Both the position numbers and the translations under genes were made by a program. A stretch of 58,000 nt of DNA, taken from NCBI GenBank assembly GCA_001595945.1, contig LSSI01000052.1:1-58000 (forward strand), read 5' to 3'. Positions 8,891-18,017 of the stretch are shown here, one piece after another. The DNA is from Thermoplasmatales archaeon SM1-50. Lineage in GTDB: Archaea > Thermoplasmatota > E2 > DHVEG-1. Position 1 is the stretch's first letter; every line of letters begins with the position of its first letter. The notes under the pieces were generated by a model. The model searched no databases. It was not told the DNA's origin and saw only the letters and a list, made by a program, of their open reading frames with translations.

Positions 8891-11419
8891 CTACGACAAG
8901 TAATTAGATAAAACAAAAAGAAAAAGATAGGGGATTCTTAGTATCCTAATAGTTGTCATAGGATTGAAAACGCATGGGATAATAAATCGCTGGAAAAATA
9001 ACTCCAAAACCCGGAGTATCGGCTTATTAAAAGAAAAAGGCATTATTATAGGTAAAGGATCTGACCAAACGCTATTAGCACCTGTTATATCTTTTGCTTT
9101 GACTTTGATATTATAGATTCCTTTTGCTGACCATATATGTGATGCTGTCGCTGTTTGACCAGAGTTGAATGGTCCTGTCCAGGTTAATGGAGTTCCATCG
9201 TCCCAATCCCACATATAGTACACTAAACCACCATTTGGATCTATCGTTGATGTTTCATATGTGTATAATATTCCGGGTTTTCCTAAACAAGGTCCACTGG
9301 GTACATTTGGTTTATTTGGTCCGGGGTTACCCCCTTGTACTTGGAAATAATAATCGTCTATCATAGTTTCGTTTAACACAGGTATTTCACTTGGTATAGG
9401 TGTTCCTTCTGTAATTCCTTTTACACGGGTTGCCCAATTTCCCATATGGTTACTTGTGTAATCTCCAGGATATTGTGTTCCTCCGCATAGTTCGAAGAAA
9501 GAACCATAACTAGAATGGTCTTCAAGAGACAATCTATTGTACGCACGCATCTTGGAAGGGAACTCAGGGATCCATACTTTATCAAAGTAGAGACAGGCAC
9601 CTCCTGTATTATAAATACAAATCAGGGTTCCACCAGCGGGAAGCGGATTGCATATGATATAACTAAAGAGATGACCAGATACCTCCGAACCAGAGGAACC
9701 TTTCAAATAAATATTGTAGACACACTCGTTTATTCTTATATATCTAAAAACGTCTGCATTAACATAAGTATCCCAGCCACTATTGAGGTAATTATCCTGG
9801 AGTCGAACTCCATATTTAAATTGGTCGATATACACCCGTGTACTCCATACCCAACATACACTTGTATATAATTGACCTTGCTCCAGACAATAGATTCCGG
9901 TTCCCTTAGTGTTGCTTGAAAGAAGAACCATATTGTCGATTATAGCCCCTAAGTGGTAGTCGCTAACTAAATTGGTTACTCGCATAGCAGCCTGGTCATC
10001 TGATAAAACAACTTCAGTGCAATCGATTATACCATTTAATATCATAGAGCCTTTACTTAAAGTTATTACATTCATCGCAGAAGTTGGTTTAATAGTTGAA
10101 CCCATTAAATCTAAAAAAGCATATTCAGGAACTGTAATAGGAGAAGATATTGCATACGTATCCTTTGGAACCCAAATCGTACCTGGTTGACCTTCGAGAT
10201 CATTTAAGGCTAATTGTATATCTGAGAAGGTATTTCCTTTGCTATTTACTATCTGGTCGGTTTCTGTAAAGAGATAATAAGGACTTTCTAAACCTAACCA
10301 AGTTCCAGAACCGCTAGCAGTAGTATGATAGGCATCTTGCATATCGTCTAGGAAATGTAATGTATCCCACTGAGAAGGAGGCATATAAATTGGTAATTTC
10401 CAAAGAACATTATTTGTACCAGCATCTATGTAATCACTGTTTCCAGGAGTCCCATCTCCTTCATTACCTCCTGTCCAAGCAACAAAATTATTACTTGTAG
10501 AGGCATCGAGATTCAATGACATCTTCCCCATCTCCTTCATGTCAACAGAGTAATCCCAAAAGAACATACTTCTGAAAAGATTATTATGACAATCGCCTTT
10601 CATGACGATATTACATTCTGTTACTCCAGTTCCCCAACCCGTATTAGCAAACCCTGGTTGGGCTTCGAACATATCAAATAGATTATCGGATATTTCTGAA
10701 CTTCCAGATGCTTCTAAATACAGTTGATAATAGTTTGCATACTCTCCGATATATTTGAAGATGTTTTCTTGAATGTCACCACCGTGTGCAAACATTCGAA
10801 TACCATATCTAAATCCACTAATATGAATTCTGGAAAACAATGCTCTGTAACAAATCCCAGATGGAGCGTTTAGGAATACACCACATCCATAATAGTATTG
10901 ATTCGAACCAACTCCAACTTTTCCATCCATCCGTATATTTTTTATTGTTTGTATTGTATCACCACTAACAACACCAGAAAATCCAGATAAATAAACTGCG
11001 GCATCAGTATCTGACATAACAATTGAAGTACAATCTATAAATCCGTTCCAGAAATTAGCATCTTTTTCAAGCCGAACGATACTACCATAAGCAGATAACG
11101 GTTTAATGGTCGCTCCGCATAAATCAAGAGTGATTCCTTCTTTTATAAGTATAGTATCTGGTGGATTATATGTACCAGACGGAACCCAGACAGTACCTGG
11201 GCTAGATGTACTATCGATTGCGACTTGAATGTTACCAGATGTTGCATCGAATGTTTCTCCATCGCTGTTCCGTATCTTAGTCATACTGATAAATAGCATA
11301 TCTGGATTCACTAATCCAGCCAAAGCCTCTGAATAATTATTATTATTATTTTCTGCAACAACTAATGGAAAAGAACTTAATAAAAGACATATAAATATGA
11401 TTATGAATATATTCTTCAT
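8891..11419 (-). CDS. Large secreted protein: duplicated beta-helix domain plus PKD domain
   Basis: 842 residues. Signal peptide (1-22) precedes two homologous pectate-lyase-like beta-helix domains, about 50-340 and 395-690. Both open with 'IQxAxxxxxxxPGTxWVPxxTY', then 'LDLxGxTIKPxSAxxxI' and 'NGxIDCTxxVxSDxxAA'. A PKD domain follows (about 725-800: YYMWDWDDGTP to IYNIKVKAKD). The C-terminus breaks the family pattern: paralogues end in a conserved ERFPNAFP tail, but here the last ~40 residues are out of frame. An alternative frame still encodes QLLGY and a stop. A frameshift near 8960-9000 is likely. Probably a surface polysaccharide-binding or lyase-like protein. Confidence 0.8.
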   Translation of the reverse strand: MKNIFIIIFICLLLSSFPLVVAENNNNNYSEALAGLVNPDMLFISMTKIRNSDGETFDATSGNIQVAIDSTSSPGTVWVPSGTYNPPDTILIKEGITLDLCGATIKPLSAYGSIVRLEKDANFWNGFIDCTSIVMSDTDAAVYLSGFSGVVSGDTIQTIKNIRMDGKVGVGSNQYYYGCGVFLNAPSGICYRALFSRIHISGFRYGIRMFAHGGDIQENIFKYIGEYANYYQLYLEASGSSEISDNLFDMFEAQPGFANTGWGTGVTECNIVMKGDCHNNLFRSMFFWDYSVDMKEMGKMSLNLDASTSNNFVAWTGGNEGDGTPGNSDYIDAGTNNVLWKLPIYMPPSQWDTLHFLDDMQDAYHTTASGSGTWLGLESPYYLFTETDQIVNSKGNTFSDIQLALNDLEGQPGTIWVPKDTYAISSPITVPEYAFLDLMGSTIKPTSAMNVITLSKGSMILNGIIDCTEVVLSDDQAAMRVTNLVSDYHLGAIIDNMVLLSSNTKGTGIYCLEQGQLYTSVCWVWSTRVYIDQFKYGVRLQDNYLNSGWDTYVNADVFRYIRINECVYNIYLKGSSGSEVSGHLFSYIICNPLPAGGTLICIYNTGGACLYFDKVWIPEFPSKMRAYNRLSLEDHSSYGSFFELCGGTQYPGDYTSNHMGNWATRVKGITEGTPIPSEIPVLNETMIDDYYFQVQGGNPGPNKPNVPSGPCLGKPGILYTYETSTIDPNGGLVYYMWDWDDGTPLTWTGPFNSGQTATASHIWSAKGIYNIKVKAKDITGANSVWSDPLPIIMPFSFNKPILRVLELFFQRFIIPCVFNPMTTIRILRIPYLFLFVLSNYLS

Positions 11420-11495
11420 AATTACCCTCTTTCCTTAATTAACAATTGTTAAAAAACTTTTTCCATAACGTATTTATACAATTATTTTTCATAAC

Positions 11496-11523
11496 CAAGA
11501 AGCCAAGCATCGACACGATTTAC
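11496..11523 (-). promoter_or_regulatory. Dispersed intergenic box, copy 9 (degenerate)
   Basis: AAGAAGCCAAGCATCGACAC then GATTTACA, upstream of the 842-residue protein starting at 11419. A TATA-like GTATTTATAC lies 20-25 bp away on the gene side. Confidence 0.55.
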
Positions 11524-11852
11524 ATAGTTTTTTTTATAGCGCAATCAAATTTGAGATGTTCTTTGATTCGAAGAGGACTTGTTAGACCACAGATTATCAA
11601 TGATTACAGCAATCGCGGTAGATAGCGATTGTCGATTTGGAACCTGTTTTCCAGCAGAATGCACATTATCTTCGACAGTGAGGTTCCCGCAAGTGGCTCT
11701 CGAGTCATGCATAACGTGTTCTGTTTGAGCTGAACATAGTCAATATGAGGGAGGAAAAAAAACTGTACGGTATAAATATGTTCTATCTCAGGAGCATAGG
11801 TTTTTTCAAATGCATTTAATGATGGTGTGTAATGGATCGTCAATAACCACGA
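11524..11852. other. Interval between two boxes with a doubtful 79-codon frame
   Basis: A minus-strand frame 11604-11843 could encode 79 residues, without signal peptide, ribosome site or recognisable motif. It lies between two minus-oriented boxes, the position a gene usually takes. It may be the worn remnant of one; it was not called a gene. Confidence 0.35.
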
Positions 11853-11886
11853 GACGGGTGGGGAAAGAAAACAATAACACGAGTTC
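11853..11886 (-). promoter_or_regulatory. Dispersed intergenic box, copy 10
   Basis: GACGGGTGGGGAAAGAAAAC then AATAACACGAGTTC, 44 bp after the stop of the radical SAM gene; the gene it might have served on the left is not convincing. Confidence 0.5.
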
Positions 11887-11929
11887 TATGATATAAATGA
11901 TAATCGTTCTTTAGTATAAACAACTAGAA

Positions 11930-13207
11930 TTAAATTCTGAATAATTTATGCATAATAAAATAATCAACTATGATACTATTAAAAAGTCGATTTATAGAAC
12001 GATTTTTATCGTTAAAACTCTTCTGTAAATAATTAGAAAAAGATTGAAACTCTTTTGCAATAGAGTTTCTCCCATCTAAAAGTTGTTCAACAGATAGATT
12101 TTTTGGTTGAAATACAACATTCCTAAGATTATATTTTGACCAATCTGTTGTCAAAATTCTTCCTTCTTTTAAAAATTCATTAAATAAGGTTGTTCCCGGG
12201 AAGGGAGTCAATAACGCAAATCCAACACGTTCAAGTCCCATTTTATTTATTGTTTCAAGGGTAGATGAAAAAACATCAAGGGTATCAGTATCAAATCCAA
12301 ACATGAAGAGACCCATAATATTCATCCCATAGTCTTTGATTTTTTTTACCGCAGAGGTATAGTATTGAACAGTATTTGTTTTTTTACCGATAGCTTGTAA
12401 CGTCTCCTGATTTATCGATTCGAATCCAATGAGCCATTGCTCACATCCTGCTTCACTAGCTATTCGTAAGAGTTCGTCATCATGGTATAACACATCGACA
12501 TTCCCATAGCAACTAAATTTTTTCTGTAACGGGATCATTGCTCGAAATAGTTTTTTTGTATACGTTTTATTTATAGTCAATGAACTATCCGCGAAAAAAA
12601 ACCGATTACTTTTCAGATTTTTAATCTCCTCGATGACAGACGGGAGTGGTCTGGCTCGAAATAGACCTCCCTCAACAGTTTGCACTGCACAATATTTACA
12701 TTGATATGGGCATCCACGTGTTGCTTGGATTATCCCTGTTGCACGGAGATACTCTGGTAATGTGCTTGCAGGAGGAATCATACGAGGATCAACAGGTTTT
12801 GATTTATAGAATGGCTTGAGTGTATTAGATTCATAATCTTTGAGAAGTTGCGGCCAGCTAATTTCAGCTTCCCCGATTACCACTGAATCTGCATGTTGTT
12901 TCGCTTCTTCAGGTATTGCAGAAGGATGGTATCCTCCGAGAATAACAGTTTTTCCCTGTCGTCTGAACTCGTCAGCGAGCTTGTATGCACGGTTCGCATT
13001 AACGGTAGTCGCTGTAATACCGACGAGATTTCCCTTCCAGTGAAAATCAACGGTTTGTAACCGTTCATCAATATAATCCACTTCATATTTTTTCGGCGTA
13101 CAAGCTACTAATTGTTCTAAAGTCAGTGAAGGAAATCCTAATGATGTTATTAATTTATTTAAAATATTGTTTTGTTTGTGATGGGGTAGTATGAGTAATA
13201 TTTTCAT
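11930..13207 (-). CDS. B12-binding-domain radical SAM protein
   Basis: 425 residues, cytoplasmic. Residues 1-130 form a cobalamin-binding-like Rossmann domain (VGITATTVNANRAYKLADEF, VILGGYHPSAIPEEA, VIGEAE), but the usual DxHxxG cobalamin His loop is not evident. The radical SAM core (about 155-370) has the cluster motif RGCPYQCKYC (Cys 166, 170, 173), IGFES and GLFMFGFDTDT, with PFPGTTLFNEF near 315. These enzymes generate a 5'-deoxyadenosyl radical. Close families methylate or modify lipids and other unactivated carbons; the substrate cannot be read here. Divergent from the helicase gene. It is one of few minus-strand genes without an adjacent upstream box. Confidence 0.8.
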   Translation of the reverse strand: MKILLILPHHKQNNILNKLITSLGFPSLTLEQLVACTPKKYEVDYIDERLQTVDFHWKGNLVGITATTVNANRAYKLADEFRRQGKTVILGGYHPSAIPEEAKQHADSVVIGEAEISWPQLLKDYESNTLKPFYKSKPVDPRMIPPASTLPEYLRATGIIQATRGCPYQCKYCAVQTVEGGLFRARPLPSVIEEIKNLKSNRFFFADSSLTINKTYTKKLFRAMIPLQKKFSCYGNVDVLYHDDELLRIASEAGCEQWLIGFESINQETLQAIGKKTNTVQYYTSAVKKIKDYGMNIMGLFMFGFDTDTLDVFSSTLETINKMGLERVGFALLTPFPGTTLFNEFLKEGRILTTDWSKYNLRNVVFQPKNLSVEQLLDGRNSIAKEFQSFSNYLQKSFNDKNRSINRLFNSIIVDYFIMHKLFRI

Positions 13208-13275
13208 AACGTTACTCTTGTTCTATATTGTTCTACGGGTTCATAAAGGACAATGGTAATGCATGGGTTACAAGA

Positions 13276-13285
13276 GTTTTTAAAC
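13276..13285 (+). promoter_or_regulatory. TATA box of the Hef-like helicase gene
   Basis: GTTTTTAAAC lies about 28 nt upstream of the GTG at 13309, the spacing of a leaderless archaeal promoter. Confidence 0.5.
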
Positions 13286-13308
13286 AGACCCCTTGTTCTG
13301 GACATTGT

Positions 13309-14916
13309 GTGACAAGCACAACAACCCCCTTCATCAGCCATTCACTTATCAAACCCTGCAGAATAGAACAGCGGCAGTACCAGATAGCGATCTATAAGGC
13401 AGTGAAAAACACCAACAGCCTTGTGGTATTACCCACGGGGCTGGGAAAAACCATTATTGCGGTGCTGGTGCTTGTAGATACATTGGTTTCAGGGAAGAAA
13501 GTGCTGTTTCTTGCTCCCACAAAACCACTTTGTGAGCAGCATGCCTCGTTTATTCGGAAGACAACTATTCTCTCCCCAGATGAGGTTGCCCTAGTGACTG
13601 GTGAGACCCTGTCGCCACAAAAGAGAACGGAGGTGTATAAGAACGCAAGGGTGGTCGTTGCAACACCCCAAACCATTGACCATGATCTTGATACCAGGGT
13701 AGCTCTCACTGACTATGGGTTGATTATCTTTGATGAGGCGCATCGAACCGTTGGCGACTATGCTTATGTGCGGATTAGTGAGAAGTTCCACTCGAATCCT
13801 GATACACGATTCCTTGGATTGACAGCATCGCCTGGTAGGGATTTCAAACAGGTCGAAGATGTAGTCCATTCCCTAGGGATACGACACATTGAGGTGAGAA
13901 CGGAATCGGATGATGACGTGCGACCGTATCTGTCACATCGGTCTTTGCAGTGGCATCTCATCGACATGCCCATGGAGGTCACCCTGGTCATGCAGCAGAT
14001 TGATGGGATCCTTCGGGAGCTCCTCAGAACTCTTGGGAAGTATTCGCGTCAGGCGACATACCTGACCCCTGAGAAATTAAGCAAGAAAGCATTAGTGGAG
14101 ATTCAACATAGGATGCAGCGGAATCTCGGGAGACGAGGCGGGTACCTCTACCAGGGACTTAGTGTCGTCTCTGCGACAATGAAGCTCTCCCACCTTAAGG
14201 ATCTGTTGACCAGTCAGGGAGCCACGGTGGCACAGACATATCTAATGAAGCTCGATGCAGATTCATCACGGGGTGCACAACAAATACAGAAACATCCATC
14301 CTATCCTCACATCAAACAAGGAATCAATAACATCCACGATGGACAGCCGAAACTCGCGATTACGAAAACCATTCTGCAACACCATCTGACAGAAAAGAAG
14401 GAGGCGCGGATTATGGTGTTCGCAGAATACCGAGATACTGTGCAAATGCTTCTTTCAATTCTGAACACGATACCAGGTGTCCGCGCTATTCACTTCATCG
14501 GTCAGGCTACCACCACATCGGAAAAAGGGATGAGCCAAGCAGAACAGAAACAAACACTAGATGGATTCCGACAAGGCACCTATAATGTCCTCATCTCCAC
14601 CAGTATCGGTGAGGAAGGCATTGACATCCCCACCACATCCCTGGTGTTGTTCTACGAGCCGGTTCCCTCTGCAATCCGACATATCCAGCGGAAAGGACGA
14701 ACTGCACGAGACGGGTACCCTGGAGAGGTGAAAATCCTTATTATGAAAGGATCACGGGATGAAGCATACTACTGGAGTAGTATGAAAAAAGAAAAAAAGA
14801 TGTATAGCTATGTATACCAGCTGAAGAACCAGTTAGAAGGAAAAAGACCAGCGAAAAAAAGATGGGTACAGCAGAAAACGATTGAAGACTATGTATACGA
14901 GATCAACCAGGGATAA
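13309..14916 (+). CDS. Hef-type superfamily 2 DNA helicase, nuclease domain absent
   Basis: About 535 residues from the GTG chosen here, which is in frame and 28 nt after a TATA box; an upstream in-frame TTG at 13228 lacks support. Motifs: Walker A PTGLGKT (about 42-48), DEAH box (142-145), motif III LTASPG, and C-terminal motifs STSIGEEGIDIP and QRKGRTAR. An insert between the two RecA domains matches the fork-recognition region of Hef / MPH1. These helicases process stalled or branched forks. In euryarchaeal Hef an XPF-like nuclease follows; here the protein stops after YVYEI, so the nuclease must be separate. GC content is clearly higher than in neighbouring genes. Confidence 0.85.
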   Translation: MTSTTTPFISHSLIKPCRIEQRQYQIAIYKAVKNTNSLVVLPTGLGKTIIAVLVLVDTLVSGKKVLFLAPTKPLCEQHASFIRKTTILSPDEVALVTGETLSPQKRTEVYKNARVVVATPQTIDHDLDTRVALTDYGLIIFDEAHRTVGDYAYVRISEKFHSNPDTRFLGLTASPGRDFKQVEDVVHSLGIRHIEVRTESDDDVRPYLSHRSLQWHLIDMPMEVTLVMQQIDGILRELLRTLGKYSRQATYLTPEKLSKKALVEIQHRMQRNLGRRGGYLYQGLSVVSATMKLSHLKDLLTSQGATVAQTYLMKLDADSSRGAQQIQKHPSYPHIKQGINNIHDGQPKLAITKTILQHHLTEKKEARIMVFAEYRDTVQMLLSILNTIPGVRAIHFIGQATTTSEKGMSQAEQKQTLDGFRQGTYNVLISTSIGEEGIDIPTTSLVLFYEPVPSAIRHIQRKGRTARDGYPGEVKILIMKGSRDEAYYWSSMKKEKKMYSYVYQLKNQLEGKRPAKKRWVQQKTIEDYVYEINQG

Positions 14917-15124
14917 TAGGAACAAATCAAATATAGGGGGAAATCAGAGAACGCATCACAAAATGCTGATACATCCCTCCCTTCATTCAATCAAAAACAT
15001 CAGAAAATATGTAGATACCAACTCGCACAACCTACTATATTATCACCGACAGAGATACGGGCAACACAACACTCATAAGAATCTATAACCAAATGGAAGT
15101 TTACTCAGGTTGATGAGAGATGTA

Positions 15125-15600
15125 ATTCCTCAATTTCATATCCTCTTTCTTTTCAACAGTATTTAATGGAATATAAAAGAGTGCTTCCCGACACTCCTGG
15201 CACAGGATCGTCACCCCCTCCTAAAATGTCTCACCTTTGAAGAAATCCTCAATCCGGGTTGCCTTCCCAGACCGCGGGCAGGTCTTGGTCTGCGGCGGTA
15301 TCAACTCCGCTTCTATCTACTGCAGCTCCCGCTGATGCTCCACGAGGCTAGACAGAATCACCGATTCAAACAGATCAGGGCTTTGTATTTTCGACACTGC
15401 TTTGGCATTCTGTTTCGCACGAGTTGTTAAAAAGATAAAGGCTTCTTTATCCATGTCATCTAACGCATCTCGAAATTCAGACCATTAAAACCCATACATC
15501 TCGACAAGATGCTATAATTTTGAGACTGTTTTCATCGGACGAATCAACCCCAGAATCAGACAAGTCATCTGATCTTTATCAACCTATAACGAGGAACAGC
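15125..15600 (-). pseudogene. Decayed gene with zinc-ribbon C-terminus
   Basis: The minus strand translates into one largely continuous frame broken by several stops: FRDALDDMDKEAFIFLTTRA, VSKIQSPDLFESVILSSLVE, then KTCPRSGK and ILCQECREALFYIP. The paired Cys motifs suggest a zinc ribbon at the end. Upstream codons (DQMTCLILGLIRPMKTVSKL) hint at a helical regulatory domain. GC-rich codon use resembles the helicase gene just before it rather than the secreted genes. At least four in-frame stops make it non-functional. The family is unknown. Confidence 0.5.
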
Positions 15601-15786
15601 GAAAGTATTATTCCTCCTCAAGGGAGCAACCGGTCGATAAATCGATTACTGTATTCCTAATGACCCCAGGGCAACCATTATTATTCTTATAAAAGTAGAT
15701 CACGATGCATAGACAGACAGTAATTCAGCACCCACTAAGAAAGAAAACATCAAAACCTACGAAGCCAACGGTAGGGCTTCACCCCC

Positions 15787-15802
15787 GGAGCTGACGAGCT
15801 CC
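15787..15802. repeat. Hairpin GGAGCT-GACG-AGCTCC
   Basis: Perfect 6-bp stem with a 4-nt loop, inside a GC-rich patch (15780-15815) that contrasts with AT-rich flanks. Role unknown. Confidence 0.6.
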
Positions 15803-15830
15803 ACTGGAGCCCGTGGACTGTAGAAGAAAA

Positions 15831-15844
15831 AATTACCGGTAATT
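15831..15844. promoter_or_regulatory. Perfect 14-bp palindrome with CCGG centre
   Basis: AATTACCGGTAATT equals its own reverse complement. It is the first of two palindromes whose centres lie 24 bp apart, upstream of the HTH/coiled-coil gene. It may be an operator. Confidence 0.6.
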
Positions 15845-15852
15845 ATAGGGAG

Positions 15853-15870
15853 AAAATTTCCGGAAATTTT
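15853..15870. promoter_or_regulatory. Perfect 18-bp palindrome with CCGG centre
   Basis: AAAATTTCCGGAAATTTT equals its own reverse complement. Paired with the 14-bp palindrome just upstream, about 150 bp before the gene at 16023. Confidence 0.65.
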
Positions 15871-16022
15871 TCATGTAACTTCCCCGCAGCTAGTCCAGAT
15901 GCAGGGCTCACAAGAAAAATCGGTGTTATTTTCACGTATAATTCTTTTATGAAATAAACGGTCCAACCAATAAATACATATTCTAATACTTTGATTTGAT
16001 AAAAAAAAAAGGTGATCAAAAA

Positions 16023-17063
16023 ATGACGTTATCACAAAAAAAAGTTGATATGATTTTTGAATACGATAAAAAGGATATACCGAAAAACGTAATCGCGTTT
16101 GCTGTTAAAACATCGGTAAAATCGGTCTATAATACGTTAAACAATAGACAGCCATCAGATACAATCGCTTATACAAGAACCATCACACCAACCTCTGTCT
16201 CCCCTGAGGCTCCACAGCAGCCATTGATACCAGGTCAGACACAGTATTATACCTATCATAATCAAAAACCTAGGTCAAATCCATCCTTCGTAAGCTACGA
16301 TGAATATCAAAAAGTGACGAAGGAAAATGCTACATTAAAACAGATGATACAGCATATGATTGAAAAGCAAGACGAAACAACAACTGAACTACAAAAGCAG
16401 AGAACAGCAGCAGAGCAAGAACATCAAAGGATCGTGGCTCAAAAAGATCAGGAACTTGGAGAAACGTCACAACAAGCGACACGACTAACAAATGAACGCA
16501 ACACACTCTTACAGGAATTACATAACCAGAAACAAATAGAAAATCAAAGAAACCAAGAAATTAATCGACTACACTATGCGTACGAACGAGCAAAAAAAGA
16601 GAAGACCCAGGAAAAACAATGCTATATTGAGAGAGAAAAAACTTTTAAAGAGGAGATAGCACAAGCCAATAAACGAATCGCTTATTTAAAGACAATGATT
16701 GACAATATCACAGAAGAAAAAAATCAAATGACAGAGGAATTACAGAAATTAATAGAAGATCAAAATGATAATTGGGTAACATACTTCATTACTGCTCTAG
16801 GAGGCTTTATAGGTGGAATGGGACTAGGATGGTATTTTGGGGGAAAAAACAAAAATCCACCCCTACCTGAAAAATTAAATAACCAAAAAAATACTGGACG
16901 TAGTGTTCAGTTAAACCAGAAGAACCGTTGGGTTCCTACCCATATTTATGGAAAAAGCTACAAAACAGATGGAACTGCTACACCCGGCATACGTCTGGGG
17001 TTCGGCCTTGGCTGTGGGATAGCCATCCCCAAATCAATAATATACTACCTTAACCAAACGTAG
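16023..17063 (+). CDS. HTH, coiled-coil and membrane-segment protein, unknown function
   Basis: 346 residues from the ATG after GGTGATC (anti-SD match, spacing 6); an upstream in-frame start at 15996 lacks one. Order: a possible helix-turn-helix (about 1-42, DIPKNVIAFAVKTSVKSVYN), a Pro/Gln-rich linker, a long charged coiled coil (about 95-245, many K/E/Q heptads), a glycine-rich hydrophobic segment TALGGFIGGMGLGWYFGG (about 255-272), and a basic tail ending in a second Gly-rich hydrophobic stretch. The plan suggests a DNA-tethering or phage/plasmid-type structural protein, but no family was recognised. Two perfect palindromes lie upstream, and broken genes flank it on both sides, so it may belong to an acquired element. 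Confidence 0.7.
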   Translation: MTLSQKKVDMIFEYDKKDIPKNVIAFAVKTSVKSVYNTLNNRQPSDTIAYTRTITPTSVSPEAPQQPLIPGQTQYYTYHNQKPRSNPSFVSYDEYQKVTKENATLKQMIQHMIEKQDETTTELQKQRTAAEQEHQRIVAQKDQELGETSQQATRLTNERNTLLQELHNQKQIENQRNQEINRLHYAYERAKKEKTQEKQCYIEREKTFKEEIAQANKRIAYLKTMIDNITEEKNQMTEELQKLIEDQNDNWVTYFITALGGFIGGMGLGWYFGGKNKNPPLPEKLNNQKNTGRSVQLNQKNRWVPTHIYGKSYKTDGTATPGIRLGFGLGCGIAIPKSIIYYLNQT

Positions 17064-17103
17064 TATGAAACCATCTGTTTAACAAGACTTTTTCCATTGA
17101 TAA

Positions 17104-17346
17104 AGAATTGGATTTATCACCTCTAATCAGGAGAAGCTAAGAAAAGACACTATCGGGGTAAAAGCCATCCAAGAAATCTGCGCTGCTTGGGGATACTACC
17201 AAGCAACCTGCGCCAAGGTAATTACCACCAATCGATTCACTCAACCCGCATTTGAACTCCCACACAAACTTGGTGTAGAATGCTGGCATGGAGAACGCCT
17301 CCTTCAAGAGATCTACAAAACCCAGTATTTCAACATGCCAGACTAG
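17104..17346 (+). pseudogene. 3' fragment of an Mrr-type restriction endonuclease
   Basis: About 80 codons without a start: IGVKAIQEICAAWGYYQA, then VITTNRFTQPAFELPHKLGV and LLQEIYKTQYF before TAG. This is the C-terminal half of the Mrr catalytic domain ('VKAxQEIxAAxxYYxA...VxTxxxFTxxAxELAxxxGVxL'). The N-terminal half, with the Asp and QxK catalytic residues, is missing and stops lie directly upstream. It is a remnant of a defence or plasmid gene, which supports past acquisition and decay at 15-17.4 kb. Confidence 0.6.
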
Positions 17347-17542
17347 CAATACCAAGCTCCTCGTTGACTCTTTTTCCTTTTTTTAATTTTTCTTACACGT
17401 TTCCGACACCACCGCACAACTCCAACCAAAAACTCTTAGTACTATTGTTCCTTTTTCGCTGTACACAAAAACCAAAGAAAAAAAATACTAGAACATCGAT
17501 GTAGTATTCTACAAATCACAGCACTATGAGGAGATAAGATAT

Positions 17543-17833
17543 ATGATATCAAAAAAAGAAAAAGAAGAAATTATAGATGATTTGCAAAACGAACAAAGTA
17601 AGGATAAAGAAAGCGACTCTGATTTGGTACTGGAAAAGGAGATGAAGATAGAAATGAAAAAAGATGGTACAAACTACCGTACTGAGATCGTGCCACGAGA
17701 CCACGTCGTCCTGAAACTTGACTCCTACCTCAGTGAGGCAGGGCTAAACATGGGAAAAAGCGATTATTGTTACGTAAAGATCGTCGGCAATCATCTTGAG
17801 ATTGGACGGGCAAAGATAGTCCTAGAGGAATAA
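17543..17833 (+). CDS. Small charged protein of unknown function
   Basis: 96 residues, no signal peptide. N-terminal half is a highly charged helix (KKEKEEIIDDLQNEQ); the second half is beta-rich with TEIVPRDHVVLKLDSYLSEA and a closing VKIVGNHLEIGRAKIVLEE. The C-terminal strand pattern loosely recalls AbrB-type swapped-hairpin proteins, but the match is too weak to assign. The start is supported by GAGGAGATAAGATAT. A run of A and C, then T-rich sequence, follows the stop. It stands alone between decayed sequence and the cupin gene. Confidence 0.6.
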   Translation: MISKKEKEEIIDDLQNEQSKDKESDSDLVLEKEMKIEMKKDGTNYRTEIVPRDHVVLKLDSYLSEAGLNMGKSDYCYVKIVGNHLEIGRAKIVLEE

Positions 17834-18017
17834 AAAAAAAACCCCCCTTATCTTTTTCCTATCAATTCCAAAAATAACTGTCCGTTAGACCCTTTTTTTA
17901 AAGAAGAAAAACCGCGCTAATGCTTCTATTATTTTGTATATATGTTGACGTACAAAGAAAGAGACGTAAAACCAAAATAGTACCGAAGCAACAATTAGCA
18001 GTGAACAATACATAGGA

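Noticed and set aside
11604-11843. 79-codon minus-strand gene
   Set aside because: No signal peptide, ribosome site or motif; at best a decayed gene.
14882-15088. 68-codon plus-strand gene after the helicase
   Set aside because: Overlaps the helicase end, no ribosome site, and His/Asn-rich composition typical of a chance frame.
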